DNA of 64,000 bases from NCBI RefSeq assembly GCF_007741495.1, contig NZ_CP036262.1:1550001-1614000 (forward strand), in the 5' to 3' direction. This DNA is from Roseimaritima multifibrata (GTDB taxonomy: Bacteria > Planctomycetota > Planctomycetia > Pirellulales > Pirellulaceae). Of the stretch, positions 56,401 to 64,000 are shown one piece after another. The notes beneath the pieces were generated by a model. That model made no database searches. It was not told where the DNA came from and was given only the letters and a program-made list of their open reading frames with translations. Both the position numbers and the translations under genes were made by a program. Each line of letters opens with the position of its first letter. The first letter of the stretch is position 1.

Positions 56401-59400
56401 GTCGAGAAGCCTGGGCTGCGGTTGAAGACGCCGGCAGGATTGTCCTCTGAAGAGAAGTTCACTCCATCTTCATCGTCGACGATCACCAACAGCGATTCAG
56501 GGCTGGCCGTTGGGATTTGCAAGTCGGCTGGCCGCAGTGGGCTTTCGTTAAAGGCACGCTCCAGGGCTTCGCCCATCGTTTCGCCTGCCTGCAGGGAAAC
56601 CGCATAGTTGTCTTCGTCGAAGCGACCATCGGTATCGAATTCGAATGTTGCTCGAGCAACGCCCGTATCGATCGTGATCGTGTCGCCGTCGACTCCCGCA
56701 GGAACCGTGATCGCCAATTGGCCAGGCGTCTGGACGACCACAAAGGACGTGCCGGTCGATCCGACCACTTCGATGGCGTTGTCGTCACCGTTGGCTGCGG
56801 AGGTCGGTTGACCGTCCGATTCGCCGTCGATTAAGCGACCCAAGACCGGGCCGTCGCCGATGACGTGACGAGCACCGTTGACATCGAACAGCGTTGGGTA
56901 ACGGCCGCGGACGCCATTCACAGGATCCGGAGCATCGCCGTAATCCAAACTGATTTCCGGCATCAGGATCGTGAACTGGGTCGTGTTGTCGCTGCGGTTC
57001 GGTTTCAAGTTGCGATCGGATTGGTCCGCGATCGATTGCAAGAAGTAGTTGTCGACTTGCGAGCCGATCGACTGTGCATTTTCGACAAACAAGGTGTCTC
57101 CGCCGCGATCGATTGCCACCAAGTCGGTGAATGGAGCTTCATTTTCTGGGTTGATTCCATTGATTGCATCGATCAGAGCATTCTTGACTTCGACGGCACT
57201 AAAGCCACGGTTGATCGAAACCGGAGCTGCACCGCCAGGGACGCCGGACAACACCATGGTTGCGGCTTGACTGGTGTCGATGATCGTTCCAGGGACATCG
57301 TTCAGTTCGACCGAATCGCCATCGGCGACTGGGGTCAGTCGAAGGGTCCCTTGGTTGTTTCGAATCGCCGACGCAAGGACTGCGGCGACTTCTTCGGGGC
57401 TTGCACCCGCAGCAAAGACTACGGGGGTAGCACCCGCTTGGGAAACGCCACCGCCGCCGATTGCCGCTTCAAATTCGAAGACCAGAGTCACACCATTTTG
57501 GGTGATCGAAATACGGTCGCCGTCTTGGACGGTGCCCCGAAGCAGTTCCAGCGGACTGGTTAGCGTATCAACTTGATCGCTTTGGATCGGTCCCAGATCG
57601 ACGATACCGGTGTCGTTGCCAATGGAAACCGCATTGATTCCCAGTGCAGTGGCGTTGATCGCCGCCGCGGTGGAATCTGCCAGTGTGTTCGGCGCGTCTC
57701 CAGCGGAGTAAAGAATCGGCTGGGCCAATGGACTGACAAGGACACCGGTTTGGGTGTACTCAAAGAGCACGCTCACGCCATCGTTGATGATCGTGAACTG
57801 CGAATGGTCCGCAACCGTGGCTCCACCAAATGGTGGCACTTTCAGTTGCAAAGGTCCAAAGACCTGAAGTTTGCTAGGACCGGTGACCCCAGGCGTTCCG
57901 CTGATTACGACGCTTGTTGATCCAGCGGTGGTTAGTCCTAGTCCGGCCTCACCACCAACGGAGACGACACCGTTTCCGACCGCGACAACCGCGGTTCCAT
58001 CCAGGCCGACGATGTCGTTGGCTTGGTCTTGAGCGGCAATCGCCTGAGCGATCTGTTCGGCCAGTTCTTCGCCGGTTGTTAAGCGAGTGAAGTCAATCGC
58101 GATCGAACCGGTCGCAACGCCGTCCGCACCGACCAAGTCGGTACGGTTCAGTTCAAAGACTACCGGATCTGAACCATCGTTAGGCGTCAGGGTCAACGTC
58201 GTCCCGTCTTGTGGGGTACGTGCCAAGCCGACGATGCGGGTTTGCCCCGAACCGGCGGTTGCCGTTCCGTTGACAGGCAATCCGAGGAGCAGCTGCCCAC
58301 CGATCAAGGTTGGCGTGACATTCAGCGTGGTCGTCGCGATCGCTGTTTGGATGGCCTGGGAAACCAGGACGTCGTTGTTAGCGCCCGATACGGGGACTCG
58401 GACGCGATTCGCCGCGACACCGTTTCCGGAATCGAATTCAAAGATAACCTGCTGCAATCCGTCGTCGATGGTGAAGGTTTCGCCATCTTGGACGCCGCCA
58501 GGTCCAGCACCTGCTTCCGGAGGCTGAATTGCCAGAGTCGCGGAAGCTTGCAGTAGTCCGCTATCGAACGCGTCGATCGACGCTCCCGATTCGGCTCCGA
58601 TGATGACTTGGCTGCCCGCCAGTTGCACGGAGATATCAAGGCCGGCTTGGCCTGTTACGGCCGTGGCAATCGCTTGAGCCAATTCCGCAGGAGTCGCACC
58701 TTGCACGAAGGGAACACGAATGTTTCCAGGCAAGATGTTGTTTTCATTTGCCAGATCGAATTCGAAGGTGACAGGAGGGTTGGTTCCGTCATCGATGGTG
58801 AATCGATCCGCATCCGCAATCCCGCCGGTTCCTGTTCCGGCAACCGGAACGATCAGGGCGAGGACTTCGGGGAACTGAATTTCATAACCCGATTCGAATT
58901 CCAGCGAAATCAATCCGCCGTTCTGGTCGGTGATCGTGATTTGATCTCCATCGCTTACCGAAGCGGCAGGAGGAGCAATCACCACAAATCGATCTTCGTT
59001 GTTCAGCGAGATGCGATAGGAGCGATCTTGTCGCCAGACGCCAGCAAGCGGGGTCAAGCGAATTTGGTTCTTGGTGGAATCGTAAGAGAAGGTGTAATCG
59101 ATTCCTTCTTGAAGGAGCCGACCATTCTCGAACAGCGTTACCGTGGCCCCTTCTTTTCGAAGGCCTTCGATCACCGCACCAACAACCGTGTCGTCATCAA
59201 TCCCACTGCCTGGGAATGGATCGGAGGTGTCGCCGGTATCGATCAGTTGGATACGGAATTCACCGTAGGTTCCGTCGCTCAGTTGCAGGAAGCTGACCGT
59301 TGGGTCGGTGTCGATTCCAGCGGCGTCATTGTCTTGCGGGAAGTTTGCCAGGGCAACGGGACCGACGAAGTCGGCAAGGTCCAGGGCACCGCGATCTTTG

Positions 59401-62400
59401 AAGACGTTGGCTCCCAAGCCTGGCAGCGATTGCGTTTCAGGATCATCGGCACGCAGTTGTCCGGTGTTGTCGCGAGCTGGTGCCAGAATTGGCGAAACCG
59501 ACATTCCCAGTGACTGTTTCAGGGCAGCGAATGCGGCCCGTTCGTTTAACGAATTGATCGCACTGTCAACAGCCAATGAACCGGTGACCGGCAGGTATTT
59601 CGAAGCGAAAGGATCTTGAAGGAGTTCCCCGTCCGCCGGAATGACCAAGTTAAAGTCATCGGTCGCGTTGTTCGTATTAATCGGACCGACTTCGATCCCG
59701 ATGTCGTAGAAAGTTGAAGAGCTAGTTCGAGGGATTGTGCGGTAGAGGGCAATTTCCTCTTCGGTTGCCATGAAGATGTTGCTGCTAACAATCACTTCGC
59801 CCGTTTTTACCATGCTAACGGAACCGCGGCTGATGTCACCGAACCCTCTGTCCCTGGATTCTTCGCGAATCACAGCCCCGTGGGTATTGATGATCACGTT
59901 GTTGACAAGCGTCGGGCTGGCTCCGGAAACAGCGGTGACCCCGGATTCGGGAATCAATTGATCGTTGTTCTTGTCTGGACGGGGGTCCATGCGGATCGCG
60001 CCATTGGCATCGATGTTGGAGGCTCGTTTAACCAACACATAGTGTTCGGTTTCGCCTGCACCACTGCTGGTGATTGAGGTGCGTCCGGTATCGACATCGT
60101 CGAATCCAAAACCTTCGATCGAGTCGTAAAAGCCCAGTGGTGTGGTGGAGTTGCTCCCCGCGTGATGGGGTCGGAAAGTCATGTTGTCCAGGAATTCGTC
60201 ATCGCCAGCGATGCCGCCAAGGACTTCCGCGGTGACGCGTGCGATCGGTCCTGAACGTCCGTCCGGAAGGTCCACCAGTTGATTGTTGGGAAGAGGAGGG
60301 TTGTTTGAGTCAAATCCTTGGATCGCTCCACCGATTGCCAACGCCATGTCGGCTGCGGTGTAGTCGGCGGCGTAATTGATCGGAATACTTCCAGCGGTCG
60401 CACCGCCGGTACCCAGAACAAATTCAAAGCGAAGAGCGTTGGCAGGCAAGCCCGCGGTTTGCCGTGCAGGTGGCAGGTCGGTGACTTGATAGATGACAAA
60501 ACTGTCGCCACTGGAGTAGGCCGAAGCCGGTTCGGCGTCAATCAGGAATTGCCGCGGAGCACGAACTTCGATCGATAGGTCGTAGGCACCTGTTTGAGCT
60601 GAATCGACTCGGTTGCCGAGCGACAATGCATCAAAGGAGTCGTTCCCTGCACCGCTGACGGCGATGTAATACGTGTCCTTTTCGGTCGCGGTGTAATCCA
60701 TGTAAGGATCGACACCGGCGGTTTCGCCAGGAGCCGCTGCATTGGCCGCCAACGTTTGAGGATTTCCAGCGGAGTCGTAGAAAGTAACGACTTGACCACT
60801 GCTGTTGAACAGACGGATGGAGCTGTCGACCGAGCCATCGGTGTCGATGTCGACAAGCAATCGATCACCAACATCCAGTTGCACGCTAAAGAAGTCTACA
60901 TCTTGCAGTGCAGAAACTCGCGTGCTGTCGCCCAACATTCCCGCAGTCGTAAACACATCCGGAGTATGGGAAATGCCTAATTGTGTCGGAACCGCTTCGC
61001 GAATCGTATCGTTCGGTTCGTCGGTCGCGTCCCCTGATGCAGAGGAAAGGGTGCCGTCGCTGCCGATGATGGTGTTGTTGACAATTCGGGCAAACGGTTG
61101 AACGCCGTCGTGAATCCCAACAGTGTTCACGTCCCACGGCAGGTCCGTGTCGTACCACACGTTGGATGCGCCATATAGATATAACGCGGGTTCTTGGAAC
61201 GTCGTCTGAATGTTGTTAAAGCGGTTGCCAGCGGCAAGATCGGATGGATCGCTGGTTAGGACGTTGTTGCCGATAATCGGAACGACCAACTGAACCATGT
61301 CATTTTGAACTAGCGGGCTTGACAGGATCGCATCGCGAATCGAAAGCAGAAGTTCGTGCTTGTTGTAGCCGTAAGATCGCCGATTCTTCGCAGCCGAGTG
61401 ATCCGTACGGTAATAAACGGGAATATTGCCGTCACGAACACCGTCGCCACCGGCACCTACGCCCGACTGAATGTCTTCAAATTCAAAGACAACACGTGTT
61501 CGTCCGACATCGATGCTGAACGTGTCGCCGTCATTGATGTTGTCCCCATAATGATGATTGGTATGAGAAGTTCCCGTTACCACGTCCGAGTCGGGGTCGG
61601 TGATAAACGAGTAGGGATTTATCACTAGCGGAACGGATTCACCTTGAATGTGGATCCCCGATAACTGTGAGTACTCAATAATGTTATTGACAATATACGC
61701 ACCCGGAGCCAAACCACCTTGGACGCTATTGTTCAGCGTTGGCAGGTTTCGCACGGCGCCCATTCCGCTGTTACCTAGACGCGGATCCTCGATGTAGTTG
61801 TTGTAGCCGATATTCGCCAACGGGACGTCGCCGTCCGCTTCGAATGGGTTGGAACTGTAAATCGTGTCGATCGGGTCGGTTTTACGTATCGCAGGTTCGG
61901 ACCAGACACCGTAGACATGCGAGTTGCTGATCGTATTGGAATCGATCAGGATTTGCGATTGAACGCGTTCGACATTCCGGTCACCGATTTCGTTTTCCAA
62001 AATCGCTGGGAAGATAATGCGTCCGGTGTTCGGGTCTGCCAACCGGTTTGCATCGGCTGGCGTATCGGTTGATAGCGATCCCGCGGCGATGAACAACGCA
62101 CTGTCTAGGGTGTTCGTCGTCTGGTCTCCAATCACAAATTTGATCGAGTAAGCCCGTGAAGGAACCAGGGCGACGGGGCCAAGGTCGGTTTCCGCACTGC
62201 TGAGGTTGAGGACTTGGGTGAATCCGTCAAAACCGAATTCACGCAAGAACTGACCGCCATCGGACGGGCTGTTGTCAGTGTACTGAGCCGAACCGACAGG
62301 ATAGTTGGCGCTGTCGATCGGGTTTCCACCCTTAACCGCTAGGTTGTAGGTGATCGTCGATGAGAGGTCGGTCAGCAGGATGGCGATCTGGTCAACGGGG

Positions 62401-64000
62401 TTCGCACCTGCATCGTTGCGATACTCTTCGGAAGCAAAGACCACTTGCATGTTTAGTGGCAATGCGGTGGTGCCATCGTAAACGAATTCGAATTCAAGCG
62501 AAGACGAATCGACGGTGGTGATGGCGGCTGCTGCATCCAGGTCCGCGTCGCCCACACCTGTGGCAGTGGTCGAACGCTGACCGCTGATGTTCGGGCCGTT
62601 CACTCCACCGATTCCGCCGGTTGAAATGACAACGCCGCTATCGATCCCAAGGGTGTATTCACCGCCAGAGAACAATCCTGTTCCGCTGCCGCTGTACTGA
62701 TCGTTTCCGTTTAGGGTGATTCCTGGCCCGGCAAGCGATTCCGCCAATTCCGCGGCGGTTCCCGTACTAGTAACGTCCACCGCTTCGATATCTACGGTGT
62801 TGAAGTCGCCTTGGACAGGACCGACCAATTCGATGCGATTGTCGCGTGAACTATTGTCCTGCGGGATCGCACTGACTTTGAAATTCGCTTGGACACTGGA
62901 GTTGTTGATCGCTTGGCGAATCGCCTGAGCGATTTCGTAGTCCGCGTCAGCGGTTGTGAACGGTACCGGGATGCTACCGAGCGAGACGCTTCCCGAATCG
63001 TTGAATTCAAAGCGAACCGTGGTGGCTCCATCGCCCAGTTCAAAGAAGTCGCCATCCTGCAGGATGCGTCCTTCAGGGGCAAGCAAGCTGGTCGCGTTGG
63101 CAACCAACCGGGCGTTGGTGTCAAAGGTGCGGTCCAGCGTATGAACGCTGGTGAACCCACTGGTGGAGCTGGAGGAATAATCAGCACCTTGGCGGATTTC
63201 CAACTGGTACTCGCCCGAGAGGACTGAGCTGGTCGATCCGACGAAATTGAAGTCCGTCTGGCCTGGCGAAGCATTGGCAATCCGTTCACCACGTTCTGCA
63301 AAGCCGATCACGAAATCGTCCATCGACAGGTGCGGTGTCGTGTTTCCCGCCGAGCCTGTAGTACTTGTCGCGACAAAACGCAGGCGGATGTTGTCTTGCC
63401 CAACAACCGAATCAAGGGAAATTCGGGCTTGGCGGAACTGACTGTTCTGGTAGGCGTTTTGGAAATTGAAGCTCAGCTCGGTCGAACCGCTGTCGGTGTC
63501 CGCAAAAACCTGTAAATCGGTAGGGTTGAAGCCATCTTTGTAGTAATTGAAGTACAGGAATGGTTCATCCGCAGCGCTGTAGCCACCAAGGTTGAAGGCG
63601 TTGGTTTCAAACGTGGACGATCCCGCGGAAGTCGGCGTGTAGTGAAGGCTTTCGTTTCCAAGAGCACCACCTTGGAAGGCGTGTCCCTCTGCCGAAACAT
63701 TGATCGAATACAACAGATTGTCCGGCAAACCGGCACCGGTGAATTGTCCCGTGGTCCCGTTATACGCAAGGTCGGTCAGGCCGACGGCGAACGTGTAGGT
63801 TCCAGCGGGCACATCGATGCTGATAAACGGATCGCGGCTGGAATCACTGCCGCCCTGACCTATATTCTGGCTGACGCCGCTGTTGCTGGCGACGACCGTC
63901 CCTGCTGCGTCCAGCAGAACAAGCCGCAGGTCGGCAGGTAAGACTGGATCGTCCTCCTCGTCTTGCGTAAATCCGTTCGAAACCTCATCGACGTCGATAA
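53421..64000 (-). CDS. Giant multi-domain secreted protein, paralog (5' end outside window)
   Basis: The frame is still open at the right edge, so the N-terminus is missing; over 3,500 residues are visible. The visible start is a PPC-like beta domain (LVLLDAAGTVVASNS, FISIDVPAGTYTFAVGL). Beta-helix and adhesin-like modules follow. A GEVED-type module starts about 2,280 residues in (LDYGDAPDP, AWIDFNGDGDWSDPGEKI, GEVEDYLVRVLPG), then cadherin-like repeats (NDAPV, NDPPI). Two dockerin-like calcium loops (DVNADGFITPIDALKVINLL, DVNGDGRVEPQDALVVITAL) precede an acidic tail. The order matches the downstream giant gene, with shared phrases such as FTILMPE and LAPARDNTGQ, so the two arose by duplication. 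Confidence 0.9.
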   Translation of the reverse strand, partial: IDVDEVSNGFTQDEEDDPVLPADLRLVLLDAAGTVVASNSGVSQNIGQGGSDSSRDPFISIDVPAGTYTFAVGLTDLAYNGTTGQFTGAGLPDNLLYSINVSAEGHAFQGGALGNESLHYTPTSAGSSTFETNAFNLGGYSAADEPFLYFNYYKDGFNPTDLQVFADTDSGSTELSFNFQNAYQNSQFRQARISLDSVVGQDNIRLRFVATSTTGSAGNTTPHLSMDDFVIGFAERGERIANASPGQTDFNFVGSTSSVLSGEYQLEIRQGADYSSSSTSGFTSVHTLDRTFDTNARLVANATSLLAPEGRILQDGDFFELGDGATTVRFEFNDSGSVSLGSIPVPFTTADADYEIAQAIRQAINNSSVQANFKVSAIPQDNSSRDNRIELVGPVQGDFNTVDIEAVDVTSTGTAAELAESLAGPGITLNGNDQYSGSGTGLFSGGEYTLGIDSGVVISTGGIGGVNGPNISGQRSTTATGVGDADLDAAAAITTVDSSSLEFEFVYDGTTALPLNMQVVFASEEYRNDAGANPVDQIAILLTDLSSTITYNLAVKGGNPIDSANYPVGSAQYTDNSPSDGGQFLREFGFDGFTQVLNLSSAETDLGPVALVPSRAYSIKFVIGDQTTNTLDSALFIAAGSLSTDTPADANRLADPNTGRIIFPAILENEIGDRNVERVQSQILIDSNTISNSHVYGVWSEPAIRKTDPIDTIYSSNPFEADGDVPLANIGYNNYIEDPRLGNSGMGAVRNLPTLNNSVQGGLAPGAYIVNNIIEYSQLSGIHIQGESVPLVINPYSFITDPDSDVVTGTSHTNHHYGDNINDGDTFSIDVGRTRVVFEFEDIQSGVGAGGDGVRDGNIPVYYRTDHSAAKNRRSYGYNKHELLLSIRDAILSSPLVQNDMVQLVVPIIGNNVLTSDPSDLAAGNRFNNIQTTFQEPALYLYGASNVWYDTDLPWDVNTVGIHDGVQPFARIVNNTIIGSDGTLSSASGDATDEPNDTIREAVPTQLGISHTPDVFTTAGMLGDSTRVSALQDVDFFSVQLDVGDRLLVDIDTDGSVDSSIRLFNSSGQVVTFYDSAGNPQTLAANAAAPGETAGVDPYMDYTATEKDTYYIAVSGAGNDSFDALSLGNRVDSAQTGAYDLSIEVRAPRQFLIDAEPASAYSSGDSFVIYQVTDLPPARQTAGLPANALRFEFVLGTGGATAGSIPINYAADYTAADMALAIGGAIQGFDSNNPPLPNNQLVDLPDGRSGPIARVTAEVLGGIAGDDEFLDNMTFRPHHAGSNSTTPLGFYDSIEGFGFDDVDTGRTSITSSGAGETEHYVLVKRASNIDANGAIRMDPRPDKNNDQLIPESGVTAVSGASPTLVNNVIINTHGAVIREESRDRGFGDISRGSVSMVKTGEVIVSSNIFMATEEEIALYRTIPRTSSSTFYDIGIEVGPINTNNATDDFNLVIPADGELLQDPFASKYLPVTGSLAVDSAINSLNERAAFAALKQSLGMSVSPILAPARDNTGQLRADDPETQSLPGLGANVFKDRGALDLADFVGPVALANFPQDNDAAGIDTDPTVSFLQLSDGTYGEFRIQLIDTGDTSDPFPGSGIDDDTVVGAVIEGLRKEGATVTLFENGRLLQEGIDYTFSYDSTKNQIRLTPLAGVWRQDRSYRISLNNEDRFVVIAPPAASVSDGDQITITDQNGGLISLEFESGYEIQFPEVLALIVPVAGTGTGGIADADRFTIDDGTNPPVTFEFDLANENNILPGNIRVPFVQGATPAELAQAIATAVTGQAGLDISVQLAGSQVIIGAESGASIDAFDSGLLQASATLAIQPPEAGAGPGGVQDGETFTIDDGLQQVIFEFDSGNGVAANRVRVPVSGANNDVLVSQAIQTAIATTTLNVTPTLIGGQLLLGLPVNGTATAGSGQTRIVGLARTPQDGTTLTLTPNDGSDPVVFELNRTDLVGADGVATGSIAIDFTRLTTGEELAEQIAQAIAAQDQANDIVGLDGTAVVAVGNGVVSVGGEAGLGLTTAGSTSVVISGTPGVTGPSKLQVFGPLQLKVPPFGGATVADHSQFTIINDGVSVLFEYTQTGVLVSPLAQPILYSAGDAPNTLADSTAAAINATALGINAVSIGNDTGIVDLGPIQSDQVDTLTSPLELLRGTVQDGDRISITQNGVTLVFEFEAAIGGGGVSQAGATPVVFAAGASPEEVAAVLASAIRNNQGTLRLTPVADGDSVELNDVPGTIIDTSQAATMVLSGVPGGAAPVSINRGFSAVEVKNALIDAINGINPENEAPFTDLVAIDRGGDTLFVENAQSIGSQVDNYFLQSIADQSDRNLKPNRSDNTTQFTILMPEISLDYGDAPDPVNGVRGRYPTLFDVNGARHVIGDGPVLGRLIDGESDGQPTSAANGDDNAIEVVGSTGTSFVVVQTPGQLAITVPAGVDGDTITIDTGVARATFEFDTDGRFDEDNYAVSLQAGETMGEALERAFNESPLRPADLQIPTASPESLLVIVDDEDGVNFSSEDNPAGVFNRSPGFSTPIDVSVTGAGIVDAWIDFNGDGDWSDPGEKIIGRDIDSDMATFAERITIVNGVPVVQTVTKTFNIVMPATTAAPLAPLQTYARFRISTEGNLNPNGLAVSGEVEDYLVRVLPGQPPTVNASNSQLEYNLQEDNLLQVFDIDGTGTPSVTNDNGVLVGITDPDFDPVAVYSDDVGPRRIVNETGEGGILTMEADGRFSFLPDAEFNGELQFTVRVTDVRPSGQEADQLVSPTAITVTLNVASVNDAPVPTAPGAVIVDADLNEDQVEQFTIEALTDGLFVPGPANELAQELVIKTVGWNVAGTFVPFATEQGGSLQILADGSVQYTPPADFNSTALGTNPDRFIYTVADVPTGAGEASQTSAVPGTVVINLAPVNDPPIAGNDRFDVAEDQPTGSRLPLTGAGSILSNDSGGPADEDQTINLITSDFATPKTTLRGGTVTYVPASGTEDAYLLYQPADNFSGVDQFEYRITDSDGATSTGIVVIDVNGENDPAQFVGINGVAGNDELNFTESKATEQQFTYDLGTWFLDPEGDPLIYTVTTNNSDVVQVQQSGNDLSQLLLTLPSYGFGNAELTVTATDANDPNVTSTVIIPVAVADTPDPPQVLTTLDPLSGLEDQTVVADLSTIFADPDRTQLNYRVISPASFANSPLVSGITFNGDQMQIMLRPDASGSIPITIGASDGTFEVTDSFTLTIGAVPDAPTGVNDTYAVSVGGTLSVLDPQQGVLANDFDPDGNDFTLVLQSDTTEGTLTLNTADGTFVYVNEDGAPGGTDSFTYVLQDSTGTSAPVTVTLNLTQSAYQNPLSGMRADVNADGFITPIDALKVINLLNRRNTNSIPVGSIQTGPPDFVDVNGDGRVEPQDALVVITALNRQSRAPQGESLAQGESVAQGESAAGWMTTTAYAAVDTTNLPQTNTIRSSETSDTDTAGASEAGEADVRQAGWQSGYQAIDNRVDQAVDTLLSGMDSDDSGNSRESATDKALSEWFSEISVENL

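Overview
The window looks like Planctomycetota, most likely a Pirellulaceae (Rhodopirellula-like) genome. The evidence is a pair of giant secreted proteins with the planctomycete N-terminal sorting motif (LEKREMLAGD type), cadherin-like and GEVED modules and C-terminal dockerin-like repeats. A leucine-rich-repeat membrane protein of a type common in this phylum points the same way. These identifications come from reading translated sequence; no database search was run.

Positions 1 to about 32,665 are an integrated conjugative or mobilizable element, or integrated plasmid, sitting at the 3' end of a tRNA-Val(CAC) gene (32,666-32,739, minus strand). Its tyrosine recombinase lies next to that tRNA. 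The left end of the element is outside the window. The region opens with the C-terminal helicase half of a MobF-type relaxase. Next comes a minus-strand set of small plasmid genes (an ArdC-like antirestriction protein plus several unknown proteins) with structured 5' leaders, two candidate small RNAs and a dispersed palindromic repeat. Two unknown plus-strand genes follow.

From about 7.2 to 15.9 kb there is an array of single minus-strand genes (small secreted protein, LRR protein, unknown protein, secreted protein) separated by attC-like hairpins. It resembles an integron cassette array without an integron integrase in view. Three group II introns, all on the plus strand, have invaded two of the hairpins. 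Two of the introns are near-identical and sit directly head to tail; the third is diverged. This matches the known habit of class C-attC introns.

From 15.9 to 19.3 kb lies a plasmid replication module: a repeat-rich non-coding region, a Toprim/DUF3991-type primase, an iteron origin with a DnaA box, and a RepA-type initiator. From 19.5 to 31.5 kb are a regulator with an HTH and FCD-like domain, a co-directional locus linking two von Willebrand factor A (VWA) proteins, a DNA-binding-like protein and membrane proteins to a VirD4/TraG-type coupling ATPase, then an excisionase-like protein and small unknown genes. No mating-pore (VirB-type) genes are visible.

From 32.8 kb to the end are two adjacent paralogous giant genes on the minus strand: one of 6,821 codons, complete, and one of more than 3,500 codons, cut by the window edge. 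They encode multi-domain secreted, probably surface-attached proteins and appear to be chromosomal.
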